A stretch of DNA of 64,000 nt from Vibrio intestinalis (GCF_025195085.2 NZ_JANAVY020000004.1:124001-188000); one strand, 5' to 3'. Numbered from the stretch's first letter, positions 9,175 to 18,047 are shown. Translations and numbers: made by a program. Notes: a model not told the origin generated them from the letters alone.

Positions 9175-9510
9175 ACAACCCCTTATCCCTTATCCCTCAC
9201 AGCAACTGCCAAGTGTAGAAAATGAGATTCGAAAAACTTTGAACAATTAACTATAAATAAAACCTTCATAGGCACCTTAATCTACTGTAAGAATCAAACC
9301 GCCTTGACAGTATGAAGAACAGTAATACTTAGAAGTTCAAAAAATCTTTAATAATACAATTAGAGTTTTGAAGTTATAACTAAATTATATCCATTCATCA
9401 GTTACACTTATTGCCCAAAATATAGGATATGAAAAATCGAATGAAAATAATTTTACATCAACCAGCATAAATCTTCATCTGAAATTAAATTATATATCCT
9501 TTCATAGCAA
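9175..9510. other. AT-rich intergenic gap
   Basis: About 336 bases between the Wzy-like gene and the GT4 gene. I see no reading frame of note, terminator or clear promoter. Only the short tandem CCCTTAT repeat at 9180-9197 next to the GT4 start stands out. The gap may hold an internal promoter for the three genes that follow, or be decayed sequence. Confidence 0.5.
9180..9197 (-). repeat. Tandem heptamer over a ribosome-binding site
   Basis: Two full copies and a partial third of CCCTTAT on the plus strand, read as AGGGATA repeats on the minus strand. The last copy merges into AAGGGG, the Shine-Dalgarno sequence of the GT4 gene, whose ATG follows 4 nt later (9174). The copy number is low, so variability is only a possibility. 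Confidence 0.6.
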
Positions 9511-10548
9511 TCACTTCAAATGGCAATCACCTTTATTGAAATTCGACATTGAACTTACATTCCTATACTTAGCTGCTAACAAATATCCCAATATAATTTG
9601 TCCTGGTAAAAAGAAAATCACAGGATAATGGAATGTAGCAATTAACGAAATAATAATGGGAATTATTGTTTCTTTAGTTACCTTACTTAAAACAAAAAAA
9701 ATAAGAAAACAAAAAGAAATAATTCCGTAAGATTTTAAAAAATATAACCACGCAAAGTCACCTCCATAACCAGTTTTTATGGATTCTAAATTTCCAATAA
9801 AGTAATCTACCTGATTAAACCCGTCGAAATGATGATAAATCTGCCCTAATTTGTAATCGATGAGAAAGTTAACATATTGAGAATTTAACTTTAATCCTAA
9901 CGAGTCTACAAAAAAAATAATATCAGAATAAAACAAAACAAAAAGAGAAAGAATAAATACAAAAAATAAGGCTAGCAATCTAATTCTTTTTAATAAAAAC
10001 GAAACAATCAGGCTAATAAATCCTGTTCCGGAAGAAAATATAAAAACCACACCTATTGCAGCATATTTACGGAAACTTGAAAGAGAAACCATACTTAACA
10101 AAACTACAAAAATACTGCTAGATACCGATGCGTTACCGCCAAAAGAATAAGGGCGTTGATATCCATATAAATTAAAATGGCTATACGCATCTTCGCTAGG
10201 AAAATTAGGCATACTAAATGGAGAAATGACTGTATTTATTAATACAGCTTCAAGAGGCACAAGAAAAATTAATAACAACAATATCTTTTTTATAGGGAAA
10301 TATACTCCGGATTTAAAATAAATATAAAAACACATAAATCCAAAATAAAAACGAAATGTGGTGACTAACAAAAAAATATCAGAGATAAAAATGTTCACTA
10401 AGAACATAGTAATAAGAAATAATATAAATAGCGAATCAATTAGACCGAACTTTGCTCTGCATATCCTAAGCCCACAGAGATAACTCAGCATACCAAAAGG
10501 GCTGACAAAAGAACTAAACATACCTAAGTATAGAAAGAAGTTGAACAT
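9511..10548 (-). CDS. Wzy-like O-antigen/capsule polymerase
   Basis: Highly hydrophobic protein of 345 residues with roughly ten predicted membrane-spanning stretches, low sequence complexity and a loop in the middle (about 225-265) between hydrophobic blocks, as in Wzy polymerases. Such proteins join flipped repeat units on the periplasmic side. There is no sequence motif that proves it; the call rests on topology and position among glycosyltransferase genes, and on it being the only such protein in the minus-strand cluster. A Wzx flippase would have about 12 helices and 400 or more residues, so that role is less likely. Confidence 0.72.
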   Translation of the reverse strand: MFNFFLYLGMFSSFVSPFGMLSYLCGLRICRAKFGLIDSLFILFLITMFLVNIFISDIFLLVTTFRFYFGFMCFYIYFKSGVYFPIKKILLLLIFLVPLEAVLINTVISPFSMPNFPSEDAYSHFNLYGYQRPYSFGGNASVSSSIFVVLLSMVSLSSFRKYAAIGVVFIFSSGTGFISLIVSFLLKRIRLLALFFVFILSLFVLFYSDIIFFVDSLGLKLNSQYVNFLIDYKLGQIYHHFDGFNQVDYFIGNLESIKTGYGGDFAWLYFLKSYGIISFCFLIFFVLSKVTKETIIPIIISLIATFHYPVIFFLPGQIILGYLLAAKYRNVSSMSNFNKGDCHLK

Positions 10549-10596
10549 AAAAGATCGAAAGTTATATTAAAAATATATCTAGCAACATACTAAATA

Positions 10597-11373
10597 TCAA
10601 TACCGGCCTATCAAATTACCCAGTTCACATTTAAAAATGTATATAAATATATTGGGGTATTTAAATCCATTCAATTTAATAAAATCCTTGTATTGTTTTC
10701 TCATTTCAATTATCCACTTTCCTTTGTTTTTATTCGTTGTACTATCTTGATGAATTCTACAGATAAATAATTTTTCTGAAACAAAATCAGCGCGAGTAAA
10801 CATAGAGATAGCGAGCCAAAAATTATGGTCACCCAATAGGTTATACTCACTAACAAAACGATTTCTTTCAAAAATAGAAGCACGAACCATAGACGAAGAT
10901 ATTGCAATAAAATTTCTTAACAATAATGACTGCGTTATATCCCCACGCTTCATAGGAGGATGCGACCGATTAATTTTATCACCTCTATCTGTTATATAAT
11001 CAACTCCTGTAAAAACAAAACCAATACTAGGATCATTAAACAAAGCAATTTGCTTTTCCAGTTTATCTTCTAACCATAGATCATCAACATCCAAGAATGC
11101 AACAAACTCTCCAGTAACGAAATCTAATGCAAAATTTCGAGCTGCATACAAAGGAATGTTTTTAGCGGTTTTATGATATTTTATTTTCTCTCCATAAGAT
11201 ATAGCAATTTCCGCACTTTGATCGGTTGAGCAATTATCTATAAATATAATTTCCCAGTTTTCATAAGTTTGTTGAAATATGCTATCAATAGCACCACGCA
11301 GGTATTTGGCACCATTAAAACAGTTCATTATAATTGAAATCTTAGGTTCGCTATTATTTTTTATTATACACAC
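10597..11373 (-). CDS. GT2-family glycosyltransferase
   Basis: GT-A fold inverting glycosyltransferase of 258 residues. Visible: ISIIMNCFNGAKYL at the N-terminus, FIDNCSTDQS (first Asp site), and AFLDVDDLW with the DxD metal-binding motif. Predicted to act in the cytoplasm on the lipid-linked intermediate. The frame opens with GTG at 11373, overlapping the end of the RmlD-like gene by 20 bp. Neighbours make a CDP-6-deoxyhexose, so this may be the transferase that uses it (inference). Confidence 0.9.
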   Translation of the reverse strand: MCIIKNNSEPKISIIMNCFNGAKYLRGAIDSIFQQTYENWEIIFIDNCSTDQSAEIAISYGEKIKYHKTAKNIPLYAARNFALDFVTGEFVAFLDVDDLWLEDKLEKQIALFNDPSIGFVFTGVDYITDRGDKINRSHPPMKRGDITQSLLLRNFIAISSSMVRASIFERNRFVSEYNLLGDHNFWLAISMFTRADFVSEKLFICRIHQDSTTNKNKGKWIIEMRKQYKDFIKLNGFKYPNIFIYIFKCELGNLIGRY

Positions 11374-12214
11374 TTTCTATATACTCTCGTAACCTAACTT
11401 GCCATGTAACATCAAGTTTTATACCATAACTATTAAGCTTTTCGTTGATAGCCATCTCATTATTTGATACTCTCGCAACCCGAGAAAATGATGATGAACT
11501 AACCGGCTTTACATTATGACGGAATTTTATTACCTTTCCGATTTCATTTACATAATCAAACCTTGAAGCAAAACCCAAACTAACACAGTTAAATAGCCCT
11601 GATGCACTAATTTTAATTAAGCTAAAAGTTACATTGACTACATCTAAAACATAGGTAGGACATCCATACTGTTCGCTATTAGCTGAAATATCACCAGCAG
11701 CATGGTTAAAATCATTAATTCTATTGATAACAAAATTCTTCTTCGAACAGGGATTGCCACCAAATAGCCAACCAACTCGGAGAATCAAATGATTAGGAAC
11801 TAAACTTTGAACCTTTTTTTCAGCCATAAACTTACTTCTGTGGTGTACAGTAGTGGGATTAGGCAATTTAAACTCGGTATATGGGCTGTGGTCTTCATTT
11901 CCATAGATCCCCGTACTACTAAAGAAAACCAGTTTACAATTATATGAATAGCTTAAATTGCACAATTTTTCAGTTATTAATACATTATCCCTGAAACAAT
12001 CGAGTTCATTAGTTTCACACCATTCGACATTCGTATTTGCAGCACAATGTAAAACAATATTTGGCTTAAAACTTTCAAAAATAAAACTTAAGTAAGTATA
12101 CTCTTTGCACAACTCATTATAAGAAACTGTCTTTATCTTAAATCCACTATTTGAACAATATTTCACAAACTCTGAGCCTAAAAGTCCATTAGCCCCCGTG
12201 ATTAGAACTCTCAT
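11354..12214 (-). CDS. RmlD-like sugar-nucleotide reductase (SDR)
   Basis: NAD(P)-dependent extended SDR of the dTDP-4-dehydrorhamnose reductase type, 286 residues from the chosen start. N-terminal MRVLITGANGLLG and a GRIPTG-like substrate region near the C-terminus fit the family. The start at 12214 is chosen because its ATG shares a base with the stop of the RmlC-like gene (TAATG). It probably reduces the 4-keto group of a CDP-sugar, since the adjacent genes build CDP-4-keto-6-deoxyglucose. Oddity: the catalytic Tyr of YxxxK appears to be His (HHRSK), see findings. Confidence 0.8.
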   Translation of the reverse strand: MRVLITGANGLLGSEFVKYCSNSGFKIKTVSYNELCKEYTYLSFIFESFKPNIVLHCAANTNVEWCETNELDCFRDNVLITEKLCNLSYSYNCKLVFFSSTGIYGNEDHSPYTEFKLPNPTTVHHRSKFMAEKKVQSLVPNHLILRVGWLFGGNPCSKKNFVINRINDFNHAAGDISANSEQYGCPTYVLDVVNVTFSLIKISASGLFNCVSLGFASRFDYVNEIGKVIKFRHNVKPVSSSSFSRVARVSNNEMAINEKLNSYGIKLDVTWQVRLREYIESVYNKK

Positions 12215-12648
12215 TATCCTTCCCAATTGTAACAAATCTCATTTAATGGAACCGAAATAGCTTCACGAGGATCATGCTCAATACTTGCTATATTCAACAA
12301 TAAATTTTGCTTTGGAGTTATACCTTGAAAAGCCATCCATATGCCTGGAGGGACGGTTAATCTAACGTAATTACTAGCAGAAATTACAATTTCAAAATAA
12401 TTATTCTTTGTATTACTTTCAGGGCGATCATCAAACAACACGAATTTAATTGAACCTACTGGAACTACAATATTCATCACCATTTCCTGATGCTTTTTCC
12501 AACCTTTAACATCTAGAAAATTAACTGTAGAAAAATAAGCCTCTCCAAAAGAAGAAAAACTATCTTCTGAGCGCTTAATCGCATGATAAATATCTCCTTG
12601 TTCGTGGTAAATACGTTTTAAATGAGTGATAAAAACTCCGTCTAGCAT
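12214..12648 (-). CDS. RmlC-like cupin, putative sugar-nucleotide 3,5-epimerase
   Basis: Small cupin-like protein of 144 residues that resembles the dTDP-4-dehydrorhamnose 3,5-epimerase superfamily (VPVGSIKFVLFD, VPPGIWMAFQG), but is shorter than RmlC (about 180). It lacks the RGxHxHK stretch of FdtA/QdtA ketoisomerases. It starts on the last base of the CDP-glucose dehydratase gene stop and ends on the start of the RmlD-like gene, so the three are translationally coupled. Most likely epimerises CDP-4-keto-6-deoxyglucose at C3, C5 or both. The exact reaction is not established by sequence. Confidence 0.72.
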   Translation of the reverse strand: MLDGVFITHLKRIYHEQGDIYHAIKRSEDSFSSFGEAYFSTVNFLDVKGWKKHQEMVMNIVVPVGSIKFVLFDDRPESNTKNNYFEIVISASNYVRLTVPPGIWMAFQGITPKQNLLLNIASIEHDPREAISVPLNEICYNWEG

Positions 12649-13748
12649 TATTTACTCCAAACCAATTTCTTATTTTCTGCCTTATCTTGATATTCTTTAA
12701 TCTGACGCAAGGTGAACTCCCTCATATCCTTACGACCTTGATAAAACTCATAATACCATTCACTTACGAACCTTATACACTGTTCATAATTAAGATTTGC
12801 TTCCCATTTCAGCCTAAAAAGCGCCTTATCACAATTTAATTTTAGCAACCCGGCTTCATGAAAAGGAATATTGTCAGTTACAACATACGCATCATTTAAC
12901 TTCTTAAAATCCCAATAGCTACTTAAATCAGATAATAGATTCTTTACAGTATGATTTTGCTCAGCTCTTGGCCCAAAATTGTATTGTTCTCCATGATTAC
13001 TAGAGTCATCAACCAAACCTTGCCCAAGAGTCAGATAACCACTTAATGGTTCTAAAACGTGTTGCCAAGGTCTCGTTGCGTCCGGGCAACGAATCTCCAC
13101 TCGTTGATTGTTACTCCAAGCCCTCATACAATCAGCGACAATACGATCACTAGCCCAATCGCCGCCCCCAATTACGTTACCAGCTCGGCCCGTAGCTAAA
13201 CGTACTTGATCACTAGAATTTTTAAAAAATGACTCCTGATATGCGTGGAATATAATCTCCGCGGCCCCTTTTGACCCGCTATAAATATCCTTACCACCCA
13301 TATGGTCTGTTTCTTTATAACCCCAAACCCATTCGACGTTTTCGTAACACTTATCACTCGTGACTATAACCGCGTTACATCGATGCTCTACACTCCTAAG
13401 CGCTTCAAGAATATTCGCAGTTCCCAAAACGTTAGTTGAAATTGTGTCAAGTGGGTTTGAGTAAGAAAGTGATACTATTGGCTGAGCCGCTAGGTGGAAA
13501 AGAAAATCAGGCTTAAAGTCTAGTATTATTTTTCGTATTTCTTCAAGATTTCGTACATCAGCGATATGGTGCTGAATACTACTTTCAAGATCTAGCACTT
13601 CAAACATTGAAGGTTGCGTTGGTATATCTTTTGAGATTCCACAAACCTCTGCCCCAAGATCAAGTAACCAAGTTGTCAACCAAGCTCCCTTAAACCCTGT
13701 GTGACCAGTAATCAGGACTTTTTTACCTTTGTAAACATCACTAAACAT
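12648..13748 (-). CDS. rfbG: CDP-glucose 4,6-dehydratase
   Basis: Converts CDP-glucose to CDP-4-keto-6-deoxyglucose. Extended SDR of 366 residues with GHTGFKG near the N-terminus, TSDKCYEN, catalytic YSGSK, RAGNVIGGGDWA and the RPWQHVLEPLSGY stretch characteristic of RfbG/DdhB. It is 6 bp from rfbF, its substrate supplier. In Yersinia and Salmonella this pathway continues through RfbH to 3,6-dideoxyhexoses, but no RfbH homologue is in this window; an RmlC-like and an RmlD-like gene follow instead. Confidence 0.95.
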   Translation of the reverse strand: MFSDVYKGKKVLITGHTGFKGAWLTTWLLDLGAEVCGISKDIPTQPSMFEVLDLESSIQHHIADVRNLEEIRKIILDFKPDFLFHLAAQPIVSLSYSNPLDTISTNVLGTANILEALRSVEHRCNAVIVTSDKCYENVEWVWGYKETDHMGGKDIYSGSKGAAEIIFHAYQESFFKNSSDQVRLATGRAGNVIGGGDWASDRIVADCMRAWSNNQRVEIRCPDATRPWQHVLEPLSGYLTLGQGLVDDSSNHGEQYNFGPRAEQNHTVKNLLSDLSSYWDFKKLNDAYVVTDNIPFHEAGLLKLNCDKALFRLKWEANLNYEQCIRFVSEWYYEFYQGRKDMREFTLRQIKEYQDKAENKKLVWSK

Positions 13749-13754
13749 TCTTAA

Positions 13755-14525
13755 TCACCATGACTTCCAAAGAGCTTTACCATTTTCTAACATTTCATTG
13801 AGTTGTTTTTTGTCATTCAACGAATCCATACATTTCCAAAAGCCTTGATGCTTATAAGCCATTAACTCACCATCAAGTGATAGGTTTTGTAAAGGACTTT
13901 GTTCAAAAACCGTCTCGTCACCGTCTTTAATATAGTCAAAAACTTTGGCCTCACAAACAAAGAAACCACCGTTGATCCAGGCTCCGTCACCTTTAGGTTT
14001 CTCAAGGAAATTGGTCACATTAACACCATCAAGCTCTAGAGCTCCAAAACGGCCATCTGGTTGGACTGAAGTCATAGTAATAGCTTTGCCATGAGAGTTA
14101 TGAAAGTTTACCAGATCTGATATATCAACATCAGATACGCCATCTCCATACGTCAACATAAACGATTCATTGCCAATAATATCTTGGGCTCGCTTAACCC
14201 TGCCCCCAGTCATAGTGTGCAAACCGGTGTCCAATAACGTCACACTCCAAGGCTCAGAAGTATTTTTATGAATTTTCATTTCATTCGTTGACAAGTCAAT
14301 GGTCACATCGCTTTGATGTAGAAAATAATTTGCAAAATACTCTTTAATGTAATATCCCTTGTATCCAAGCAGAACTACGAATTCATTGAAACCATGTTGT
14401 GAGTACATTTTCATTATGTGCCATAGAATTGGCTTACCTCCAATTTCTACCATAGGCTTCGGACGGACGTCAGTCTCTTCACTAATACGCGTACCGAAAC
14501 CGCCTGCAAGTAGCAACACTTTCAT
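13755..14525 (-). CDS. rfbF: Glucose-1-phosphate cytidylyltransferase
   Basis: Makes CDP-glucose from CTP and glucose 1-phosphate. Nucleotidyltransferase of 256 residues with LLAGGFGTRISEET, RPKPMVEIGGKPILWHI, and the GDGVSDVDI metal-binding segment, all typical of RfbF/DdhA. The start at 14525 (MKVLLLAGG) is chosen over an upstream ATG at 14555 because it matches the family N-terminus and has AAGGAA 6-7 nt upstream (14532-14537). It is the first gene of the 14.5 to 4.6 kb segment and follows a 540-bp gap. Confidence 0.95.
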   Translation of the reverse strand: MKVLLLAGGFGTRISEETDVRPKPMVEIGGKPILWHIMKMYSQHGFNEFVVLLGYKGYYIKEYFANYFLHQSDVTIDLSTNEMKIHKNTSEPWSVTLLDTGLHTMTGGRVKRAQDIIGNESFMLTYGDGVSDVDISDLVNFHNSHGKAITMTSVQPDGRFGALELDGVNVTNFLEKPKGDGAWINGGFFVCEAKVFDYIKDGDETVFEQSPLQNLSLDGELMAYKHQGFWKCMDSLNDKKQLNEMLENGKALWKSW

Positions 14526-15064
14526 AAAAATTTCCTTGTTATATATAATCGACAACCAAGTGTAATTTTGACTAAAAACAGCTGACTATCTTGAACTCAT
14601 CTTGTGAGAGAACCTGCCAAACGAATCACTGCCCCTTTCAGATACACCTATAATTCGCTACATCTGAAAACGTAAGCTTGGGTATGACAAAATAGCTCTC
14701 GCTGCTTTAAAGTAGCAGTATGACAAAATACCCTGAATTATATCAGAACAAGCATGTAAAGTGCATCCAAACCCTAAGAAATAGTGTATAATAATGCTTA
14801 TTATTGCAGAACTACGCGATCGCTCTTCCCTCGATGTTATCGTGATTTTGGTTTAGAAGTTAAAAGATAAGCTACGTGAAAAACGACAATACGCAGAGCT
14901 AGTTAAAAAGGGCGACCTACGCCAGTAGTGCTACTACCCGGGCTTGATCTTAAACGCTTAATCTCAACCAGTTACTAGTCATAGGTAAAACTTTCCAAAA
15001 CGCTAAGTTTATGAATAAACAATCAGTATTTAGGATATTGAACTTTTAATTTTAGTAAAAACAA
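14526..15064. other. Long gap with short repeats and possible decayed sequence
   Basis: No intact gene. A 13-bp direct repeat GTATGACAAAATA occurs at 14682-14694 and 14718-14730, with an imperfect inverted repeat (CTGCT...AGCAG) between the copies. On the plus strand from about 14793 there is a frame of about 45 codons with one internal stop, rich in Lys, Arg and Glu, which could be a gene remnant that I cannot identify. It probably includes the promoter for rfbF, but I cannot place one with confidence. Confidence 0.4.
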
Positions 15065-16609
15065 TCATGTTTGATTGAAATATTTAATAAACTGGTCGTT
15101 TGAGTTAGTAAAATATAGTCTTCGATACTCATAAGCTAAATTACGTATTTCTGTGGGATGTTTAATTCTATTTGCAAGCAAATTATTTTTAACACTATCA
15201 AATTCTTTAGGATGACTAACAACATCCCAAATAATCCCTTTCCCTAAGTTAATTAAAGGATTTGATGCTACCCCACCGAGGTCTTCCACTAGAATCACCG
15301 ATTTACCCAAACATATTGCTTCGACTATGACTCCACTACAAGAACTAACGATAACATCGAAATTTTTCAACACTTCAAAAAGTTCACCTTCACAAATTCG
15401 ATACTTATTAATGTTATCTGATAGGATATTATCAAGTTTTAAAACTGGGTGAGGACGAATATCAAAAACTCCAATCGCTATATTTAAGATTGATAAAGAA
15501 ACACTTTCCAAATAACTCAACAACGCAATCGTATTACCATTAGTAGTGATGACAACTTCTTCTTTAAAAATGTGCAGATATCTTAATGATAACCCGAGTT
15601 TTTTTTCAACTACGCTTGGAATGTTTAAATCAAAAGTTCCATTACACAAGATAAAATCAGGACTAATACGAAAATTAACTTCGTTAGCAGAAATATTAGT
15701 TGATATCCATTGAGGATACTTAACAAACAACTGAGCACAGATAATTTTAGATTTATTGCTGGATTTATTTATGCCAGCATAAAATAATTTATGCAATGAT
15801 TGTCCCTCTCCCCAAGAGAACAAACAAATACCATGACAAGCTTGGTTAAGCCTGTAACCAGCCAAATATCTAGCATATGAAATGAACGTAGGTTGAACAA
15901 TACTTGATATCAACTCTTGACTAATAAGACCATAAACAGATGAAATGCTGGATTTAGATTCAACCTCAAGGGAAAGTCGGTATATCTTAAATGGATATCT
16001 AAGTATGTGCATGATTATATATATAATATCTATCACACTCAAAACTTCATATTCGAAAATAAAATCGTTGGCACTTTTCTTAAGTAAACTTAAAACTCTG
16101 TACGTGTCAAATGGAGAACGTAAATCATACAAAACAGGGAAGAAACTGAATGTTAACCCTTTTTCTTTTAAAATCCTATCTATGCCGGGGAAGCAATGGA
16201 CGTCTGTTGCGTAGTCTTTAAGATGTTTCTTAGAAATGAAGGTGTCTACGACGTTAATATTCTCTTTTCCTAAGTTTTTACTCTTATATCCAGACAAAAA
16301 AAATGCTACCTTACTCAATAACCACAAGGTAATCAGACAAAAACTTTTGCCGTAGTATATTATCGAGTAAAAAACAAAGTAGAAAAAACCTTTTCCAGCA
16401 TTATTTTTATTTTTATTTTTATTTTTATTTTTATTTTTATTTTTATAATATTTTTCTAATAATTCATTTAGATACAAATTCTTACTTAAAACTCCATTTG
16501 AAATAAAATCTTTATCTGCATAGCAGACTTTATTAATTTCATCTAGAGCATAATCTATATCATCGATAGAACTCTTTAAATCTTTTGATATATAATAGTC
16601 ATATTTCAC
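15065..16609 (-). CDS. GT-B-like surface-carbohydrate protein with KN repeat (candidate CMP-sugar transferase)
   Basis: Protein of 514 residues that I do not recognise as a named gene. A Lys-Asn dipeptide is repeated seven times at 56-69, directly before a hydrophobic stretch (about 74-108) that could be a membrane anchor. The C-terminal half has features seen in bacterial sialyl/Kdo-type GT-B enzymes: an HP motif in DIRPHPVLK and a serine motif in VIVSSCSGVIVEA followed by GKSVILVEDLGG. It is 15 bp from the SGNH-like gene and ends the aldolase-KdsB-HAD operon, so a role in transferring the CMP-sugar made there is plausible. Its AT content is very high. Confidence 0.6.
   Translation of the reverse strand: MKYDYYISKDLKSSIDDIDYALDEINKVCYADKDFISNGVLSKNLYLNELLEKYYKNKNKNKNKNKNKNNAGKGFFYFVFYSIIYYGKSFCLITLWLLSKVAFFLSGYKSKNLGKENINVVDTFISKKHLKDYATDVHCFPGIDRILKEKGLTFSFFPVLYDLRSPFDTYRVLSLLKKSANDFIFEYEVLSVIDIIYIIMHILRYPFKIYRLSLEVESKSSISSVYGLISQELISSIVQPTFISYARYLAGYRLNQACHGICLFSWGEGQSLHKLFYAGINKSSNKSKIICAQLFVKYPQWISTNISANEVNFRISPDFILCNGTFDLNIPSVVEKKLGLSLRYLHIFKEEVVITTNGNTIALLSYLESVSLSILNIAIGVFDIRPHPVLKLDNILSDNINKYRICEGELFEVLKNFDVIVSSCSGVIVEAICLGKSVILVEDLGGVASNPLINLGKGIIWDVVSHPKEFDSVKNNLLANRIKHPTEIRNLAYEYRRLYFTNSNDQFIKYFNQT
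16403..16444 (-). repeat. Hexanucleotide microsatellite (ATTTTT)7 inside a coding region
   Basis: Seven perfect tandem copies of ATTTTT on the plus strand, read on the minus strand as AAAAAT and translated as Lys-Asn seven times. The unit is a multiple of three, so gain or loss of copies would change the length of the KN tract without shifting the frame. Confidence 0.97.
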
Positions 16610-16624
16610 ACTACTTACTCCTGT

Positions 16625-17392
16625 CTAAAGAGCTTGTACATTATTTAGTTCATTCAAAACCTTAATATATATTTTCCTATGATCAGACTTTGTATAATGA
16701 ACACCGTCAAATGTGCCTATATCTAAGCCATTTGTGTCAATAATGTATGATGAAGATTTCTCAGCTATTACACTTATTATTTCATTTGATTTTCCAATCT
16801 GGTTATAAAATGACAAAGGCCTTTTTCGAGGAAACTGTACACTTTGATCAACAATTGGAGTTGTAATTAGGTAACTACTATCAAAATTATTTTTTAAAAC
16901 ACATGATAAATAAGATAAATATTCATCATTGTACCTTAATGTATATAGATCAATACGTTCATTTCCAGACATGATTGCGTCATTCAAATCTAACAAGGGA
17001 AGCTTATCGAAGTAAAACGGCTTAATCTGATCATTAATGTCGTGGACAAAACACGATTTCTTAGGCGTGCAGTCTACAAATCCGAGATTAGTAATTAGGT
17101 TCTTAAAACGAAATTTGTTTAGGCTCAAAAAATTAATCAATGTCGGAAAAGTAGTAATATTCTTAGGTCTAGATATTACCAAATAAGAAATCTTATAGTC
17201 CGATAACAACCCACACAATTTCATTAACCATGTTTCATGCCTAGAACAATCCCTCTCCAATCCTCTACTATCCAAAAAAATCAACCAATCATAGTTTTCT
17301 TTCAATGAACTTGAAGAACAAATACTAACATTTGATTCCGAATTACTAACTTCACCAGGACCAAACTTCAAAAGTTTCGTTACATCATGCAT
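16625..17392 (-). CDS. SGNH/GDSL-hydrolase-like protein
   Basis: Protein of 255 residues with a weak SGNH pattern: a hydrophobic strand ending in LIFLDSRG (possible block I with nucleophile Ser), a mid-sequence NLGFVD stretch, and a C-terminal DGVHYTKSDHRKI that matches the Asp-x-x-His block V followed by a helix. No signal peptide is visible, so it would be cytosolic. It overlaps the HAD gene by 8 bp. It could add or remove an acyl group on a sugar intermediate; this is inference. The match is remote, and a non-catalytic role is possible. Confidence 0.55.
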   Translation of the reverse strand: MHDVTKLLKFGPGEVSNSESNVSICSSSSLKENYDWLIFLDSRGLERDCSRHETWLMKLCGLLSDYKISYLVISRPKNITTFPTLINFLSLNKFRFKNLITNLGFVDCTPKKSCFVHDINDQIKPFYFDKLPLLDLNDAIMSGNERIDLYTLRYNDEYLSYLSCVLKNNFDSSYLITTPIVDQSVQFPRKRPLSFYNQIGKSNEIISVIAEKSSSYIIDTNGLDIGTFDGVHYTKSDHRKIYIKVLNELNNVQAL

Positions 17393-18047
17393 TTACATCT
17401 AATTCCGTAAAATTAGTGATAAAATCTAAACCCTTCTTCTCTATATAGTCGAGAGCACTATGCCATTCAGATGCACCTGAGATAAACATAAAATCTAAGT
17501 TATATCGTTCAGCTGCTTCCATATCACTACGTGCGTCCCCAAAGAAAATTCCGCTTCCAATCAGCTTTCCTGATTTTTCCAAAATATCTAAATTATCTAC
17601 CTTCGAAAGAGGACTTCCAAATACCCCCGAAAAGTAAGCACTTAAACCTCTTAAGTTAAACACTTCACGCAATTCATTCTCATCACCACCGGAGACTACA
17701 TAACAAGGTATATCTAAATGATTGAGTTCACTAAGCACCCTTGTTATGCCAGGAATCACTTCACATTCCAAAAGAGCTTGCTTACTCAGTTCAGCATAAC
17801 GAACTAAAGACTCTTCAAGCTCTGATTTATAGGATTTTTGATTCTTTATATTCTTAAAAAAATGTTCAAATTTTATATACCTCGATATACCCCCATTACT
17901 CTTATGATAATCGATAAATTCGTTAATTAATTTTTCATCTTCTCCCAACAAAGCTGACGCAAATGCTTCTGATTTAGCTTTATTAGAATCTAAAATAACA
18001 CCGTCACAATCAAAAACTGCAAAAGAGTATGATTTATTCAACTTCAT
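17385..18047 (-). CDS. HAD-superfamily phosphatase
   Basis: Predicted cytosolic phosphatase of 220 residues with motif I DCDGVILDS (nucleophile Asp13, acid/base Asp15), motif II YVVSGG, a conserved Lys in LSKVDN, and motif IV FFGDARSDMEAA. The cap region lies between motif I and II, as in phosphoglycolate-phosphatase-like members. It overlaps the KdsB-like gene by 14 bp and the SGNH-like gene by 8 bp. In this context it could remove phosphate from an aldolase product before CMP activation, as KdsC does for Kdo 8-phosphate (inference). Confidence 0.85.
   Translation of the reverse strand: MKLNKSYSFAVFDCDGVILDSNKAKSEAFASALLGEDEKLINEFIDYHKSNGGISRYIKFEHFFKNIKNQKSYKSELEESLVRYAELSKQALLECEVIPGITRVLSELNHLDIPCYVVSGGDENELREVFNLRGLSAYFSGVFGSPLSKVDNLDILEKSGKLIGSGIFFGDARSDMEAAERYNLDFMFISGASEWHSALDYIEKKGLDFITNFTELDVNA

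Noticed and set aside
10710..10907. Short minus-strand frame of 65 codons
   Set aside because: Lies inside the GT2 gene in another frame; a shadow with no own start signal.
12214..12648. FdtA/QdtA-type 3,4-ketoisomerase
   Set aside because: The small cupin lacks the expected RGxHxHK stretch and no DegT aminotransferase is adjacent; RmlC-like epimerase is the better call.
16403..16444. ON/OFF phase variation by the hexamer repeat
   Set aside because: The unit is six bases, so slippage keeps the frame; only linker length would change.
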